Shown here in pieces: positions 29,149-38,116 of a stretch of 64,000 nt of DNA (positions are counted from its first letter, which is position 1; every line of letters starts with the position of its first letter). The position numbers and the translations under genes were made by a program. The stretch is from Cellulomonas xylanilytica (GTDB lineage Bacteria; Actinomycetota; Actinomycetes; Actinomycetales; Cellulomonadaceae), in contig NZ_BJUB01000008.1 of NCBI RefSeq assembly GCF_007989805.1, forward strand, positions 202,410 to 266,409. The letters run 5' to 3'. The notes below the pieces were generated by a model, which was not told the DNA's origin, searched no databases, and saw only the letters and a list, made by a program, of their open reading frames with translations.

Positions 29149-29885
29149 CCGTCGTGGACGGGCCCGTCCTCGCGCTGCGGGGGGTGTCCAAGAGCTACGG
29201 CGCCGCGCGCGCCCTCGTCGACGTGGACCTGCAGGTGCACGCCCACGAGGTGGTCGCGGTCATCGGCGACAACGGCGCCGGCAAGTCCACGCTTGTGGGT
29301 GCGCTGACCGGTGCGCTCGTGCCCGACGAGGGCGAGGTGCTCGTCGACGGCAGCCCCGTGACCCTGTCGGACCCGTCGGTCGCGCGCGGCCTCGGGATCG
29401 CGGCCGTGTTCCAGGACCTCGCGCTGTGCGCCAACCTCGACGTCGTGGAGAACCTCTACCTCGGGCACGAGGCCCAGCGCGGGCTGCTACTCGACGAGGT
29501 CACCATGGAGAAGCACGCGTGGGAGCTGCTCAACCAGCTCGCCGCCCGGGTGCCGTCCGTCCGGGTGCCCGTCGCGGCGCTGTCCGGCGGGCAGCGGCAG
29601 GCGGTCGCGATCGCGCGCTCGCTGCTGGGCGAGCCGCGCGTGATCGTGCTCGACGAGCCGACCGCGGCCCTCGGGCTGCGGCAGACGGCCGAGTTCCTCA
29701 CGCTGGTCGAGCGCCTGCGCGAGCGCGGGCACGGCGTGCTGCTGACCAGCCACTCGCTGGCCGACGTGCAGGCGGTCGCCGACCGCATCGTCGTCCTGCG
29801 GCTGGGTCGCACCAACGGGGAGTTCGACGCCGCGAGGACCAGCTACGAAGAGCTGCTCGCCGCCGTCACGGGGATCCAGCGATGA
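29145..29885 (+). CDS. CUT2 sugar ABC transporter ATP-binding protein, single-domain
   Basis: ATPase of 246 residues with Walker A GDNGAGKSTLVGAL, signature LSGGQRQAVAIARSL and Walker B VIVLDEPTAALG, as well as the late switch His (LLTSHSL). Most CUT2 ATPases (RbsA, XylG) carry two ABC domains in about 500 residues; this one has one, like FrcA, so two copies probably pair. The permease gene overlaps its stop. Confidence 0.92.
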   Translation: MTVVDGPVLALRGVSKSYGAARALVDVDLQVHAHEVVAVIGDNGAGKSTLVGALTGALVPDEGEVLVDGSPVTLSDPSVARGLGIAAVFQDLALCANLDVVENLYLGHEAQRGLLLDEVTMEKHAWELLNQLAARVPSVRVPVAALSGGQRQAVAIARSLLGEPRVIVLDEPTAALGLRQTAEFLTLVERLRERGHGVLLTSHSLADVQAVADRIVVLRLGRTNGEFDAARTSYEELLAAVTGIQR

Positions 29886-31054
29886 GCGAGTCGGGGCTGG
29901 TGGCGACGACCTGGCAGAAGCTGCGCACCGGCGACCTCGGCGTGCTGCCCGTCGCCGTGGTGCTCGTGCTCATCGGGCTGGTGTTCCAGGTGCTCAACCC
30001 GCACTTCCTGTCCGCCGACAACCTGGTCAACCTCACGCAGCAGTCCGCCGCCACCGGGGTCATCGCGCTCGGCGTGGTCCTCACGCTGCACGTCGGGCAG
30101 ATCGACCTGTCCGTCGGCGCCGTCTCGGGGCTGGCCGCGGCCGTCGTGGCCGTCGGCTCCGTCCAGCTGGGCTGGCCGCTGTGGCTCGCGGTCCTGGCGG
30201 CGCTCGCGGTCGGCGTGCTCGTCGGGTCCATCTACGCGGCGCTGCACACCCGGCTGGCGGTCCCCAGCTTCGTCTTCACCCTGGCCGGGCTGCTGGTGAT
30301 CACCGGGCTGCAGATGCGCGTGCTGGGCCCCACCGGGTCCGTGAACCTGCCGTTCGAGTGGTGGCTGGTGCGGTTCTGCCAGACGGCGTTCCTGGCCCCC
30401 GCGACGTCCTGGGCGATCGTCGCGCTCGTCGTCGCCGGCTACGCCGCGGGCCGGGCGACCGACCGGATCCGCCGGGTCCGCGCCGAGCTGCCCGTCGCAC
30501 CCCTGTGGGAGGTCGTCGCCCGGGTCGTGGCGCTGGCCGCCCTGCTCTCGGTGGTCGTCGCCTACCTCGGCACCAACCGGGGCGTGGGCGCGGTGTTCGC
30601 GCTGTTCGTCGGGCTCGTCGCGCTCACGGACCTGCTGCTGCGCCGGACGCGCTGGGGCCGGTCGGTCCGGGCCGTCGGGGGCGACGCGGAGGCCGCCCGC
30701 AAGGCCGGCGTGCCCGTGCGTCGCGTGTTCGTGTCCGCCTTCGTCGCGTGCTCGACCCTCGCGGCGCTCGGTGGGGTCCTGGCCGTCGGCCGGCTCGCCG
30801 CCGCGAACCAGGGCAGCGGCGCGGGGGACACCAACCTCACCGCGATCGCGGCCGCCGTGATCGGCGGGACCAGCCTCTTCGGTGGCCGCGGCTCGGCGTG
30901 GTCGGCGCTCGTCGGGATCCTCGTCGTGCAGTCCATCTCCACCGGGCTCACCCTGCTCAACCTCGACCAGTCCGCCCGCCTCGTCGTCACTGGCCTCGTG
31001 CTGGCGGTCGCCGTGACCATCGACGCCCTCCAGCGCCGCGCCCGCGAGGCCTGA
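29882..31054 (+). CDS. CUT2 sugar ABC transporter permease (XylH-like)
   Basis: Membrane protein of 390 residues with about ten hydrophobic segments and the CUT2 motifs LNPHFLSADNLVNLTQQSA, GQIDLSVGAVSGLAAAVVAV and AVIGGTSLFGGRG. The length, with a long central loop, matches XylH rather than RbsC (about 320). Last gene of the ROK-binding protein-ATPase-permease operon, in which every junction is an ATGA overlap. A strong terminator follows. Confidence 0.9.
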   Translation: MSESGLVATTWQKLRTGDLGVLPVAVVLVLIGLVFQVLNPHFLSADNLVNLTQQSAATGVIALGVVLTLHVGQIDLSVGAVSGLAAAVVAVGSVQLGWPLWLAVLAALAVGVLVGSIYAALHTRLAVPSFVFTLAGLLVITGLQMRVLGPTGSVNLPFEWWLVRFCQTAFLAPATSWAIVALVVAGYAAGRATDRIRRVRAELPVAPLWEVVARVVALAALLSVVVAYLGTNRGVGAVFALFVGLVALTDLLLRRTRWGRSVRAVGGDAEAARKAGVPVRRVFVSAFVACSTLAALGGVLAVGRLAAANQGSGAGDTNLTAIAAAVIGGTSLFGGRGSAWSALVGILVVQSISTGLTLLNLDQSARLVVTGLVLAVAVTIDALQRRAREA

Positions 31055-31128
31055 CCCGGCCGCTTCGCTCGGGCCGGCTCGCGCGTGCCGAGCGGTCCAG
31101 CTCCTCGTCCGGTCCGGCGGGCAGCGCG

Positions 31129-31157
31129 GGCGTGGTCCTGCCGGGCAGGACCACGCC
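31129..31157. terminator. Bidirectional terminator between the CUT2 operon and the esterase gene
   Basis: Thirteen-base-pair stem (GGCGTGGTCCTGC) with a CGG loop, between convergent genes. Confidence 0.75.
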
Positions 31158-31174
31158 GTCACGCCGTGCTGCGC

Positions 31175-32545
31175 TCAGCCGCGGGAGCAGGGTGCGCCGT
31201 TGAGGACGAAGCTCGTCGGCGCGGCGTTGGTGCCCGGGTGCGAGCCGTTGAGACCCAGCTGGAACGAGCCGCCCGCCGGGACGGAGCCGTTCCACGCGGC
31301 GTTCTTCGCGGTCACGACCGAGCCGGTCTGCGTGGTCACCGAGCTCCACGCCTGCGTCACGGCCTGGCCCGACGGGTAGGTCCAGGTCAGCGTCCACCCG
31401 GTGAGCGCCACGTTCGACCTCACCGCGAGGTTCGCCGTGAAGCCGGTGTTCCACTGGTTGACGGTGTACGTGACCGTGCAGCCGATGGACGGTGTCGGGC
31501 TGGGCGGGGGTGTCGTCGGCGCCGGTGTCGTCGGGGCCGGGGTGGTGGGGGCGGGCGTGGTCGGTGCCGGGGTCGTGGGCGGCGGGGTCGGCGTCGAGTC
31601 GAGCCCGAAGAAGCGCACCGCCGCGGCGGCGTCGACGGGCAGGTTGTGACCGACGTCCTGGAAGGTGATCGCCTCGACGGGCGCGCGGTCACCCGTGGCG
31701 CCGTAGCGCGTGCGGACCTGGCCGCTCGCGGGCGAGTCGGTCGACGCCGGGGTCGCGCTGACGCCGAGCACGTTCGTCCACTGCTTGATCGCCTCGCCGT
31801 GGTTCACGTAGCTGAGCGTGGTGTCCTGCGACCCGTGCCACAGCTGCACGCGCGGCCGGGCGCCGGTGTAGCCGGGGTAGGCGGCACGCGCCAGGTCGCC
31901 CCACTGCTGACCGGTGCGGACCAGCCGGCCGCCCGAGCAGTCGCTGTTCCAGGGCGCCTGCGAGCCGGTGCCCGGCGGGGGAGAGGTCGTCGAGAAGCAC
32001 GTGGCCGGGACGCCCGCGAACGCCGACCCGGCGGCGAACACGTCGGGGTACGTGGCCAGCAGGACCTGCGTCATCATCGCGCCCGACGAGACGCCCGTGA
32101 CGAACACCCTGCTGGTGTCGGTGGTGTACCGCTGCTGCACGTACCGGACCATCGAGACGATGCTCGTCGGGTCGCTCGCGCCGCCGTGCGTCAGGGCCTC
32201 GGACGAGCTCACGTCGAAGCAGCTGCCGCTCCGGTTGGCCTGCGGGTAGATGACGATGTAGCCGTACCGCGTGGCCAGCTCGTCGAACTGGGAGCCGTCG
32301 TACATCGCCTGGGCGGTGCCCGTGCAGTAGTGCACCGCGACGACCACCGCGGGCCTGGCCGGGAGCGAGTCGGGCACGAACAGGCTCATCCCCAGCTGGC
32401 CGGGGTTGCTGCCGAAGCTGGGGACGTTCACCAGGGACGCGGCCTGGGCGGCGGGTGCCGTGGTGAGGGCGGCGGTGGCGAGACCGAGCACCCCCAGCGC
32501 GAGGGTCGTGGCGGCCGCGACGGTGCGGCGCAGGGACGGCTTCAT
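31175..32545 (-). CDS. Secreted CE1 esterase (acetylxylan/feruloyl esterase or PHB depolymerase type) with CBM2
   Basis: Exported enzyme of 456 residues: signal peptide (1-35), a CE1-type alpha/beta-hydrolase domain (about 36-317) with nucleophile Ser153 in GVSSGAMM, Asp in [13 protein letters not shown] and His in DVGHNLPVD, a Pro-Thr linker of repeated PAPTT, and a C-terminal family 2 carbohydrate-binding module with the usual Trp residues and end cysteines ([15 protein letters not shown] to NGAPC). Removes acetyl or ferulate groups from xylan while anchored to cellulose or xylan; the exact ester cannot be told. This domain pair is typical for Cellulomonas. Confidence 0.9.
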   Translation of the reverse strand: MKPSLRRTVAAATTLALGVLGLATAALTTAPAAQAASLVNVPSFGSNPGQLGMSLFVPDSLPARPAVVVAVHYCTGTAQAMYDGSQFDELATRYGYIVIYPQANRSGSCFDVSSSEALTHGGASDPTSIVSMVRYVQQRYTTDTSRVFVTGVSSGAMMTQVLLATYPDVFAAGSAFAGVPATCFSTTSPPPGTGSQAPWNSDCSGGRLVRTGQQWGDLARAAYPGYTGARPRVQLWHGSQDTTLSYVNHGEAIKQWTNVLGVSATPASTDSPASGQVRTRYGATGDRAPVEAITFQDVGHNLPVDAAAAVRFFGLDSTPTPPPTTPAPTTPAPTTPAPTTPAPTTPPPSPTPSIGCTVTYTVNQWNTGFTANLAVRSNVALTGWTLTWTYPSGQAVTQAWSSVTTQTGSVVTAKNAAWNGSVPAGGSFQLGLNGSHPGTNAAPTSFVLNGAPCSRG

Positions 32546-32569
32546 CGGTGTCCTCCGGGAGGGTGCGTC

Positions 32570-32592
32570 CGATAGTTTCGACAGCTCTATCG
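32570..32592. promoter_or_regulatory. Candidate operator before the esterase gene
   Basis: On the minus strand the site holds CGAAACTATCG, one base from CGAAACTTTCG, a GAAA-type operator known for LacI-family xylanase regulators in Streptomyces. In addition CGATAG (32570-32575) and CTATCG (32587-32592) form an inverted repeat. It lies 24 bases before the start codon. Confidence 0.45.
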
Positions 32593-32662
32593 AATCGTCC
32601 TTCGGAGCATGCCGAACCGCCCCGGTGCAGGTCAGGGCACGAAGCGTTTCAGGCCGGTGAGG

Positions 32663-33526
32663 TCAGCGGAAGACGATCGTGCGGTGCCCGTCGAGGAGCA
32701 CCCGGTGCTCCGCGTGCCAGCGCACGGCCCGGGCGAGGGCACGGCGCTCGACGTCCTGCCCGAGCGCCACCAGGTCCTCCACGTGCCGGCTGTGGTCCAC
32801 GCGCTCGACGTCCTGCTCGATGATCGGCCCCTCGTCGAGGTCGCCGGTCACGTAGTGCGCGGTGGCGCCGATGAGCTTCACGCCGCGATCGTGGGCCTGG
32901 GCGTACGGGCGGGCGCCCTTGAACGACGGCAGGAACGAGTGGTGGATGTTGATCACCTGGCCGGCCAGCGTCCGGCACAGGTCGTCGGACAGGATCTGCA
33001 TGTAGCGCGCCAGCACGACCAGCTCGACGTCCAGCTCCTCGACCAGCTCCAGCAGCCGCGCCTCGGCCTGCGCCTTGGTGGCCGACGTGACCGGCACGTG
33101 GTGGAACGGGATGCCGTAGAACTCGGCCAGCGGAGCCAGCGTGGTGTGGTTGGACACCACCGCGACCAGGTCGATCGGCAGGTTCTCCGACCGCTGCCGG
33201 AACGCGAGGTCGTTCAGGCAGTGCGCCGCCGTGGAGCCCATGACGAGCGTCCGGACGGGCCGGCCCACCACGTCGAGCGACCAGTCCATCTCGAACTGCC
33301 CGGCGACCGGCGCGAACGCCCGCTCCAGCTCGTCGCGCGGCGTGACCGCCGTGACCTGGACCCGCATGAAGAACAGCCCGGACAGCGGGTCGCCGAACTG
33401 CTGCGACTCGGTGATGTTCCCGCCGTGCTGCGCCAGCACACCGGCGACCGCGTGCACGATCCCGGGGCGGTCGGGGCAGGACAGGGTGAGGACCCAGTGG
33501 ATGGCGTCAGGTGAGTCGGAGGACAC
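32663..33526 (-). CDS. purU: Formyltetrahydrofolate deformylase
   Basis: Protein of 287 residues: N-terminal ACT domain (LTLSCPDRPGIVHAVAGVL) and a C-terminal formyltransferase-like domain with NIHHSFLPSFKGARPY and ATAHYVTGDLDEGPII, in which Asn, His and Asp act. Hydrolyses 10-formyl-THF to formate and THF, balancing the one-carbon pool that purN and purH use. GTG 33526 is preferred; TACTCT lies eight bases upstream. Confidence 0.94.
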   Translation of the reverse strand: MSSDSPDAIHWVLTLSCPDRPGIVHAVAGVLAQHGGNITESQQFGDPLSGLFFMRVQVTAVTPRDELERAFAPVAGQFEMDWSLDVVGRPVRTLVMGSTAAHCLNDLAFRQRSENLPIDLVAVVSNHTTLAPLAEFYGIPFHHVPVTSATKAQAEARLLELVEELDVELVVLARYMQILSDDLCRTLAGQVINIHHSFLPSFKGARPYAQAHDRGVKLIGATAHYVTGDLDEGPIIEQDVERVDHSRHVEDLVALGQDVERRALARAVRWHAEHRVLLDGHRTIVFR

Positions 33527-33574
33527 GAGGTCCGAGAGTAGTGGTCGCGCGGATCGGCTGACACGATGGGCGCC

Positions 33575-34066
33575 ATGACGCAGCCCGACCTCGACATCCG
33601 TTCCGTGACGATCGACGACGCCGGTGAGCTGCTGACGTTGCGCCGCGCCGCGTTCGTCACCGAGGCCCAGCAGTACGGGGACCCGCACATCCCGCCGCTC
33701 ACGCAGACCCTCGAGGAGCTGCAGGAGGACCTCCAGCGCGACGGGGTCATCACGCTCGGCGGCTGGTACGGGCACCGCCTCGTCGGCTCGATCAGGATGC
33801 TCATCGAGGGTCCGAAGGCGACGCTCGGCCGGTTCGCGGTCGCGCCCGACCTGCAGGGCCAGGGCTTCGGCACGCAGCTGCTGATGGCGATCCTGCCGCA
33901 CCTGCCCGAGGGCATCGAGGAGGTCTGGGTCTTCACCGGCCGCGACTCCGTCCACAACCTCGCGCTCTACGCCAAGCACGGCTACGAGCACCAGCACGAC
34001 CAGACGGCGGGCGACCTGACCTACGCGTACCTGCGCAAGATCCTGGGGGACGGCGGAGCGGAGTGA
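33575..34066 (+). CDS. GNAT-family N-acetyltransferase
   Basis: Protein of 163 residues with the acetyl-CoA-binding motif FAVAPDLQGQGFGTQLLMAI and the late strand LYAKHGYE. Acetylates an unknown amine. I prefer ATG 33575 over 33566 because CACGAT lies seven bases before it. Divergent from purU with only 48 bases between starts, so the two promoters overlap. Confidence 0.85.
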   Translation: MTQPDLDIRSVTIDDAGELLTLRRAAFVTEAQQYGDPHIPPLTQTLEELQEDLQRDGVITLGGWYGHRLVGSIRMLIEGPKATLGRFAVAPDLQGQGFGTQLLMAILPHLPEGIEEVWVFTGRDSVHNLALYAKHGYEHQHDQTAGDLTYAYLRKILGDGGAE

Positions 34067-34069
34067 CGC

Positions 34070-35059
34070 TCAGCCGCGGCCGGGCCGCAGCGCCTCAAAC
34101 AGGCGGCGCTTGGCACGGATGAGCTGCAGCTCCTTGGCCGAGACGTACGTGCGGATCCCGTCCGGCTCGGGCTCGGCCGGTACCACCGGGGGCTCGTCCG
34201 CCGCAGGCGGTTCCTCGTCGGCGACGTGCCGGACGGCACCGGCGGCGAGCGCGGCCCGCTCGTCGGCGGACGCGCCGCGGGGGATCCGCTCGAGCCGGGC
34301 GTAGAACTCGAGCTCGTTCCGGGCCGTCGCCGTGACCTGCGTGGCGGTGAAGTCGACAGCGCCCAGCCACGCCAGCTCGGCGACCTGCTGCGCGAACGAG
34401 GTCGGCGTGAACGTCCAGACGTGCACGTCGATGTACTCGCCCTCCGCGCGGCGCGCGAGCAGCCCGGGGACGAGCTCCGGGTCGTGCGCGCGGTCGTCAA
34501 GGGTGGGGACCGCGCCGGCCCACAGGGCGTCCGACGTCATCCGGACCGCGGACAGGAAGTGGTCGTACACGGCGCGGACGGACGGCCTCGTGTCGCCGGC
34601 CTCGTGCGCCCCGAGGACCTGCCCGACGGTCGTCTGGGGGCGGAGGGCGTCGAAGGAGTACCGCCGGTCCGGGACGGCGAGGGCCAGGACGCCGCCGTCC
34701 TCGAGCACGGCCGCGACGTCCGACAGCCACCCGATCAGGTCCGGCACGTGCTCGACGACGTGGGACGCGAGGACCCACCGGTACGGGGCGTCACCCGCGG
34801 TCACGTCGCGCAGGCTGTGCAGCACGCCGTCGGCGTCGTGCAGGGGGAGGTCGATGTGCGGGATGTCCTCGACCGCCACGTCGGGGTCCGTGCCGTACCG
34901 CTCCCGCATGGTCTCGGTCGGGTAGATGTCGACGTAGCGCACGTCGCAGGCCGGTCGCAGGGCGATCGGTCGGTGGAGCGGCCCGATCTCCAGGCCCTTC
35001 CCCTCGCCGAGCCCGCCGAGCTCGGTCAGGATCGCTCGTCGCTCGTCCTGACTCGGCAT
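34070..35059 (-). CDS. Class I SAM-dependent methyltransferase-like protein
   Basis: Protein of 329 residues. The SAM-binding start GKGLEIGPLHRP, the acidic strand VRYVDIYPTE, and ASHVVEHVPDLIGWLSDVA as motif before a VLEDGGVLALAVPDRRYSFD strand fit methyltransferases that act on sugars or lipids, and the LEIGPxxRP start is shared with those encoded next to glycosyltransferases. The C-terminal 40 residues are basic. GAGGAG precedes ATG 35059. Target unknown. Confidence 0.8.
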   Translation of the reverse strand: MPSQDERRAILTELGGLGEGKGLEIGPLHRPIALRPACDVRYVDIYPTETMRERYGTDPDVAVEDIPHIDLPLHDADGVLHSLRDVTAGDAPYRWVLASHVVEHVPDLIGWLSDVAAVLEDGGVLALAVPDRRYSFDALRPQTTVGQVLGAHEAGDTRPSVRAVYDHFLSAVRMTSDALWAGAVPTLDDRAHDPELVPGLLARRAEGEYIDVHVWTFTPTSFAQQVAELAWLGAVDFTATQVTATARNELEFYARLERIPRGASADERAALAAGAVRHVADEEPPAADEPPVVPAEPEPDGIRTYVSAKELQLIRAKRRLFEALRPGRG

Positions 35060-35130
35060 GCGGCTCCTCGGGTCGGTCCTGGCCCACGGGCGGTCGGGTG
35101 CTCCTTCGGACGGTAGCGGTCCGCACCCGG

Positions 35131-35166
35131 TCGTGTCCGCAGTCGTGTCCGCAGTCGTGCCCACAG
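35131..35166 (+). repeat. Three tandem 12-bp repeats upstream of the glyA promoter
   Basis: TCGTGTCCGCAG twice (35131, 35143) and TCGTGCCCACAG once (35155). They end about 25 bases before the TAGGGT -10 box of glyA at 35192-35197, so they reach up to the -35 region. Confidence 0.75.
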
Positions 35167-35202
35167 GGTCCTGCAGCCCTACGATCGTTGCTAGGGTGTG
35201 CC

Positions 35203-35312
35203 GGTCGCGACTGGCGAAACGGGTGGGTCACCACCGGGGAGCGACGCAGCAGCAGACCAACGGGTCGGACGCCTGGGCCCCCGGTCACCACACACGAGTG
35301 TGCGGGTGCCGG
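35203..35312 (+). promoter_or_regulatory. ZTP (pfl) riboswitch upstream of glyA-folD
   Basis: Aptamer blocks GCGACTGGCG, GGGTGGG, ACCACCGGGGAGCG and CGCCTGGGC are in the right order, and GGCG/CGCC form the class pseudoknot. The transcript starts near 35204 from TAGGGT (35192-35197). Just after the aptamer, 35281-35312 can fold as an interrupted hairpin (CCGG, CACC and CACA on one side; TGTG, GGTG and CCGG on the other), which may be the expression platform. Start codon 39 bases further on, after CAGGAG. Confidence 0.9.
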
Positions 35313-35350
35313 ACGCGCGCGTACACGCTGACTGCCGACAGGAGTGCTTC

Positions 35351-36640
35351 ATGAGCGCCGACCAGATCCCTCTGATGGATCAGAACATCTCCCAGCTGGA
35401 CCCGGAGATCGCCGCCGTCCTCGACGGCGAGCTCGCCCGCCAGCAGGGCACGCTCGAGATGATCGCGAGCGAGAACTTCGTGCCGCGCGCGGTCCTGCAG
35501 GCGCAGGGCTCCGTGCTGACCAACAAGTACGCCGAGGGCTACCCGGGCCGCCGCTACTACGGCGGCTGCGAGCAGGTCGACATCGCGGAGACCATCGCGA
35601 TCACCCGCGCCAAGGAGCTGTTCGGCGCCGAGCACGCCAACGTCCAGCCGCACTCGGGCGCCACGGCCAACGCCGCCGTGCTGCACGCCCTGATCAACGC
35701 GGGCGACAAGATCCTCGGCCTCGAGCTGGCCCACGGCGGCCACCTCACGCACGGCATGAAGATCAACTTCTCCGGCAAGCTCTACCAGGTCGGCGCCTAC
35801 GGCGTGGACCCCGAGACGTTCCTCGTGGACATGGACGTCGTGCGCGAGAAGGCGCTCGAGCAGCGTCCCGACGTCATCATCGGCGGCTGGTCCGCCTACC
35901 CCCGTCAGCTCGACTTCGCGGCGTTCCGGTCCATCGCCGACGAGGTCGGCGCCAAGCTCTGGGTCGACATGGCGCACTTCGCCGGCCTCGTGGCCGCCGG
36001 TCTGCACCCGAGCCCCGTGCCGCACTCCGACGTCGTGTCCTCGACGGTGCACAAGACGATCGGCGGCCCGCGCTCCGGCTTCATCCTGAGCCGCGAGGAG
36101 TACGCCAAGAAGATCGACTCGGCCGTCTTCCCGGGTCAGCAGGGCGGTCCGCTGATGCACGTCATCGCCGCCAAGGCCGTCGCGTTCAAGGTGGCGGGCA
36201 CGGACGAGTTCCGCGACCGCCAGCAGCGCACGCTCGACGGCGCCCGCCTCATCGCCGAGCGGCTGTCGGCACCCGACGTGGCCGCCGCCGGTGTCTCCGT
36301 CCTCACCGGCGGCACGGACGTGCACCTGGTCCTGGTCGACCTGCGGCACTCGGACCTGGACGGCCAGCAGGCCGAGGACCTCCTGCACTCCGCGGGCATC
36401 ACCGTGAACCGCAACGCGGTGCCGTTCGACCCGCGCCCCCCGCGCGTCACCTCCGGCCTGCGCATCGGCACGCCGGCGCTGGCCACCCGCGGCTTCGGCG
36501 ACGTCGAGTTCACCGAGGTAGCGGACATCATCGCCACCGCGCTGATCAACGGTGCCGGCACCGACGTCGCGGCGCTGCGGGCCCGGGTGCTCAAGCTGAC
36601 CGACGGCTTCCCGCTGTACTCCGACCTGCAGCAGTACTGA
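35351..36640 (+). CDS. glyA: Serine hydroxymethyltransferase
   Basis: PLP enzyme of 429 residues that makes glycine and 5,10-methylene-THF from serine. The [20 protein letters not shown] start, the [13 protein letters not shown] motif and the cofactor Lys in [13 protein letters not shown] are present. A few residues longer than usual at the start ([17 protein letters not shown]). ATG 35351 is preceded by CAGGAG. Overlaps folD by one base and is controlled by the ZTP riboswitch, giving more one-carbon units when ZMP/ZTP signals a shortage. Confidence 0.97.
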   Translation: MSADQIPLMDQNISQLDPEIAAVLDGELARQQGTLEMIASENFVPRAVLQAQGSVLTNKYAEGYPGRRYYGGCEQVDIAETIAITRAKELFGAEHANVQPHSGATANAAVLHALINAGDKILGLELAHGGHLTHGMKINFSGKLYQVGAYGVDPETFLVDMDVVREKALEQRPDVIIGGWSAYPRQLDFAAFRSIADEVGAKLWVDMAHFAGLVAAGLHPSPVPHSDVVSSTVHKTIGGPRSGFILSREEYAKKIDSAVFPGQQGGPLMHVIAAKAVAFKVAGTDEFRDRQQRTLDGARLIAERLSAPDVAAAGVSVLTGGTDVHLVLVDLRHSDLDGQQAEDLLHSAGITVNRNAVPFDPRPPRVTSGLRIGTPALATRGFGDVEFTEVADIIATALINGAGTDVAALRARVLKLTDGFPLYSDLQQY

Positions 36641-37521
36641 TGACGGCCCAGCTCCTCGACGGGACCGCCACGGCGGCCCGGATCAAGGCCGAGCTCACCG
36701 AGCGGGTCGCCGCGCTCGCGACGCGTGGCGTGCGCCCGGGGCTCGGCACGCTGCTGGTCGGCGACGACCCCGGCTCGCGCTGGTACGTCGCCGGCAAGCA
36801 CAAGGACTGCGCCGAGGTGGGCATCGCCTCGATCCGTGAGGACCTGCCGGCCACGGCCACGCAGGACGAGATCGAGGCGGCGGTCACGCGGCTGAACGAG
36901 GACCCGGAGTGCACCGGGTTCATCGTGCAGCTGCCGCTGCCGCAGGGCATCGACACCAACCGGGTGCTCGAGCTGATCGACCCCGACAAGGACGCGGACG
37001 GGCTGCACCCGACCAACCTCGGGCGCCTGGTCCTGCGGGTCAACGAGCCGGTCACCTCACCGCTGCCGTGCACGCCGCGGGGCATCATCGACCTGCTGCT
37101 GCGCCACGACATCGACCTGCGCGGTGCGGACGTCGTGATCGTCGGACGCGGGGTCACCGTGGGCCGCTCGATCGGGCTGCTGCTGACCCGTCGCGAGATC
37201 AACGCGACCGTGACGCTCACGCACACGGGCACCGACGACCTCGCGGAGCACACCCGGAACGCCGACGTCGTCATCGCGGCCGCCGGGGTCCCGGGGATCA
37301 TCACCGCGGACATCATCAAGCCGGGCGCCGTCGTCATCGACGTCGGCGTCTCCCGGTCCACCGACCCCGAGACCGGCAAGAGCCGCGTCGTCGGGGACGT
37401 GGACCCCGGCGTGCGCGAGGTGGCCTCGTGGGTGTCGCCGAACCCCGGCGGGGTCGGGCCGATGACGCGCGCGATGCTGCTGAGCAACGTCGTCGACACC
37501 GCGGAGCGGCTGCTGGGGTGA
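36640..37521 (+). CDS. folD: Bifunctional methylene-THF dehydrogenase/methenyl-THF cyclohydrolase
   Basis: Protein of 293 residues with the catalytic Tyr-x-x-x-Lys (YVAGKHKDC), the [13 protein letters not shown] strand, the [10 protein letters not shown] region and the cofactor part [17 protein letters not shown], ending in [13 protein letters not shown]. Converts methylene-THF made by GlyA to 10-formyl-THF. Its ATG shares one base with the glyA stop (TGATG), so both are made from the riboswitch-controlled mRNA. Confidence 0.97.
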   Translation: MTAQLLDGTATAARIKAELTERVAALATRGVRPGLGTLLVGDDPGSRWYVAGKHKDCAEVGIASIREDLPATATQDEIEAAVTRLNEDPECTGFIVQLPLPQGIDTNRVLELIDPDKDADGLHPTNLGRLVLRVNEPVTSPLPCTPRGIIDLLLRHDIDLRGADVVIVGRGVTVGRSIGLLLTRREINATVTLTHTGTDDLAEHTRNADVVIAAAGVPGIITADIIKPGAVVIDVGVSRSTDPETGKSRVVGDVDPGVREVASWVSPNPGGVGPMTRAMLLSNVVDTAERLLG

Positions 37522-37591
37522 CTCCTGTCGGTGGTCGGGGCCAGGCTGTCCCTCGGGACGGCCGGCCCCGGCCGTCGGAGAGGGAGCAGCC

Positions 37592-38071
37592 ATGGGTATC
37601 GTCCGTCCGCACCTCTGGTTCCACGACCAGGCGGTGCACGCCGCCCGGTTCTACGCCGAGGTCATCCCGAACACCGTGATCCACTCGATCGCGACCGCCC
37701 CGCCGGGCACCCCGGGCGTCGCCGAGGGGACCGAGTTCATCGTGGAGCTCACGATCGACGGCATGCGTGCCACGTTCCTCAACGCGGGCCCCGCGTTCAC
37801 GCTCGACGAGGCGTTCTCGTTCGTCCTCGACTGCGCCGACCAGGCGGAGGTCGACCACTACTGGGAGACGCTGACCGCCGACGGCGGGACGCCGAGCCAG
37901 TGCGGCTGGCTCGTCGACAGGTTCGGCGTCTCGTGGCAGATCACGCCCGTGCAGCTGGACGACGTGATGTCCCGACCCGACCGCGAGGGCGTCGCGCGCG
38001 CGATGGCGGCGATGCTGACCATGGGCAAGCTCGACATCGAGGGCCTCGAGGCGGCGTACCGGGGCGAGTGA
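37592..38071 (+). CDS. VOC-family PhnB-like protein
   Basis: Protein of 159 residues of the glyoxalase/VOC superfamily, the PhnB/3-demethylubiquinone methyltransferase-like branch: LWFHDQAVHAARFYAEVIPN, STFxNAGP-like FLNAGPAFTLDEAFSFVLDC, and CGWLVDRFGVSWQITP. Such proteins lack a known reaction. GAGGGAGCAGCC precedes the ATG. Confidence 0.85.
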   Translation: MGIVRPHLWFHDQAVHAARFYAEVIPNTVIHSIATAPPGTPGVAEGTEFIVELTIDGMRATFLNAGPAFTLDEAFSFVLDCADQAEVDHYWETLTADGGTPSQCGWLVDRFGVSWQITPVQLDDVMSRPDREGVARAMAAMLTMGKLDIEGLEAAYRGE

Positions 38072-38116
38072 CCGCCACTGGTTCGAGCTGTCGGCGGCAT
38101 CGGGTTGGATGGTCCG

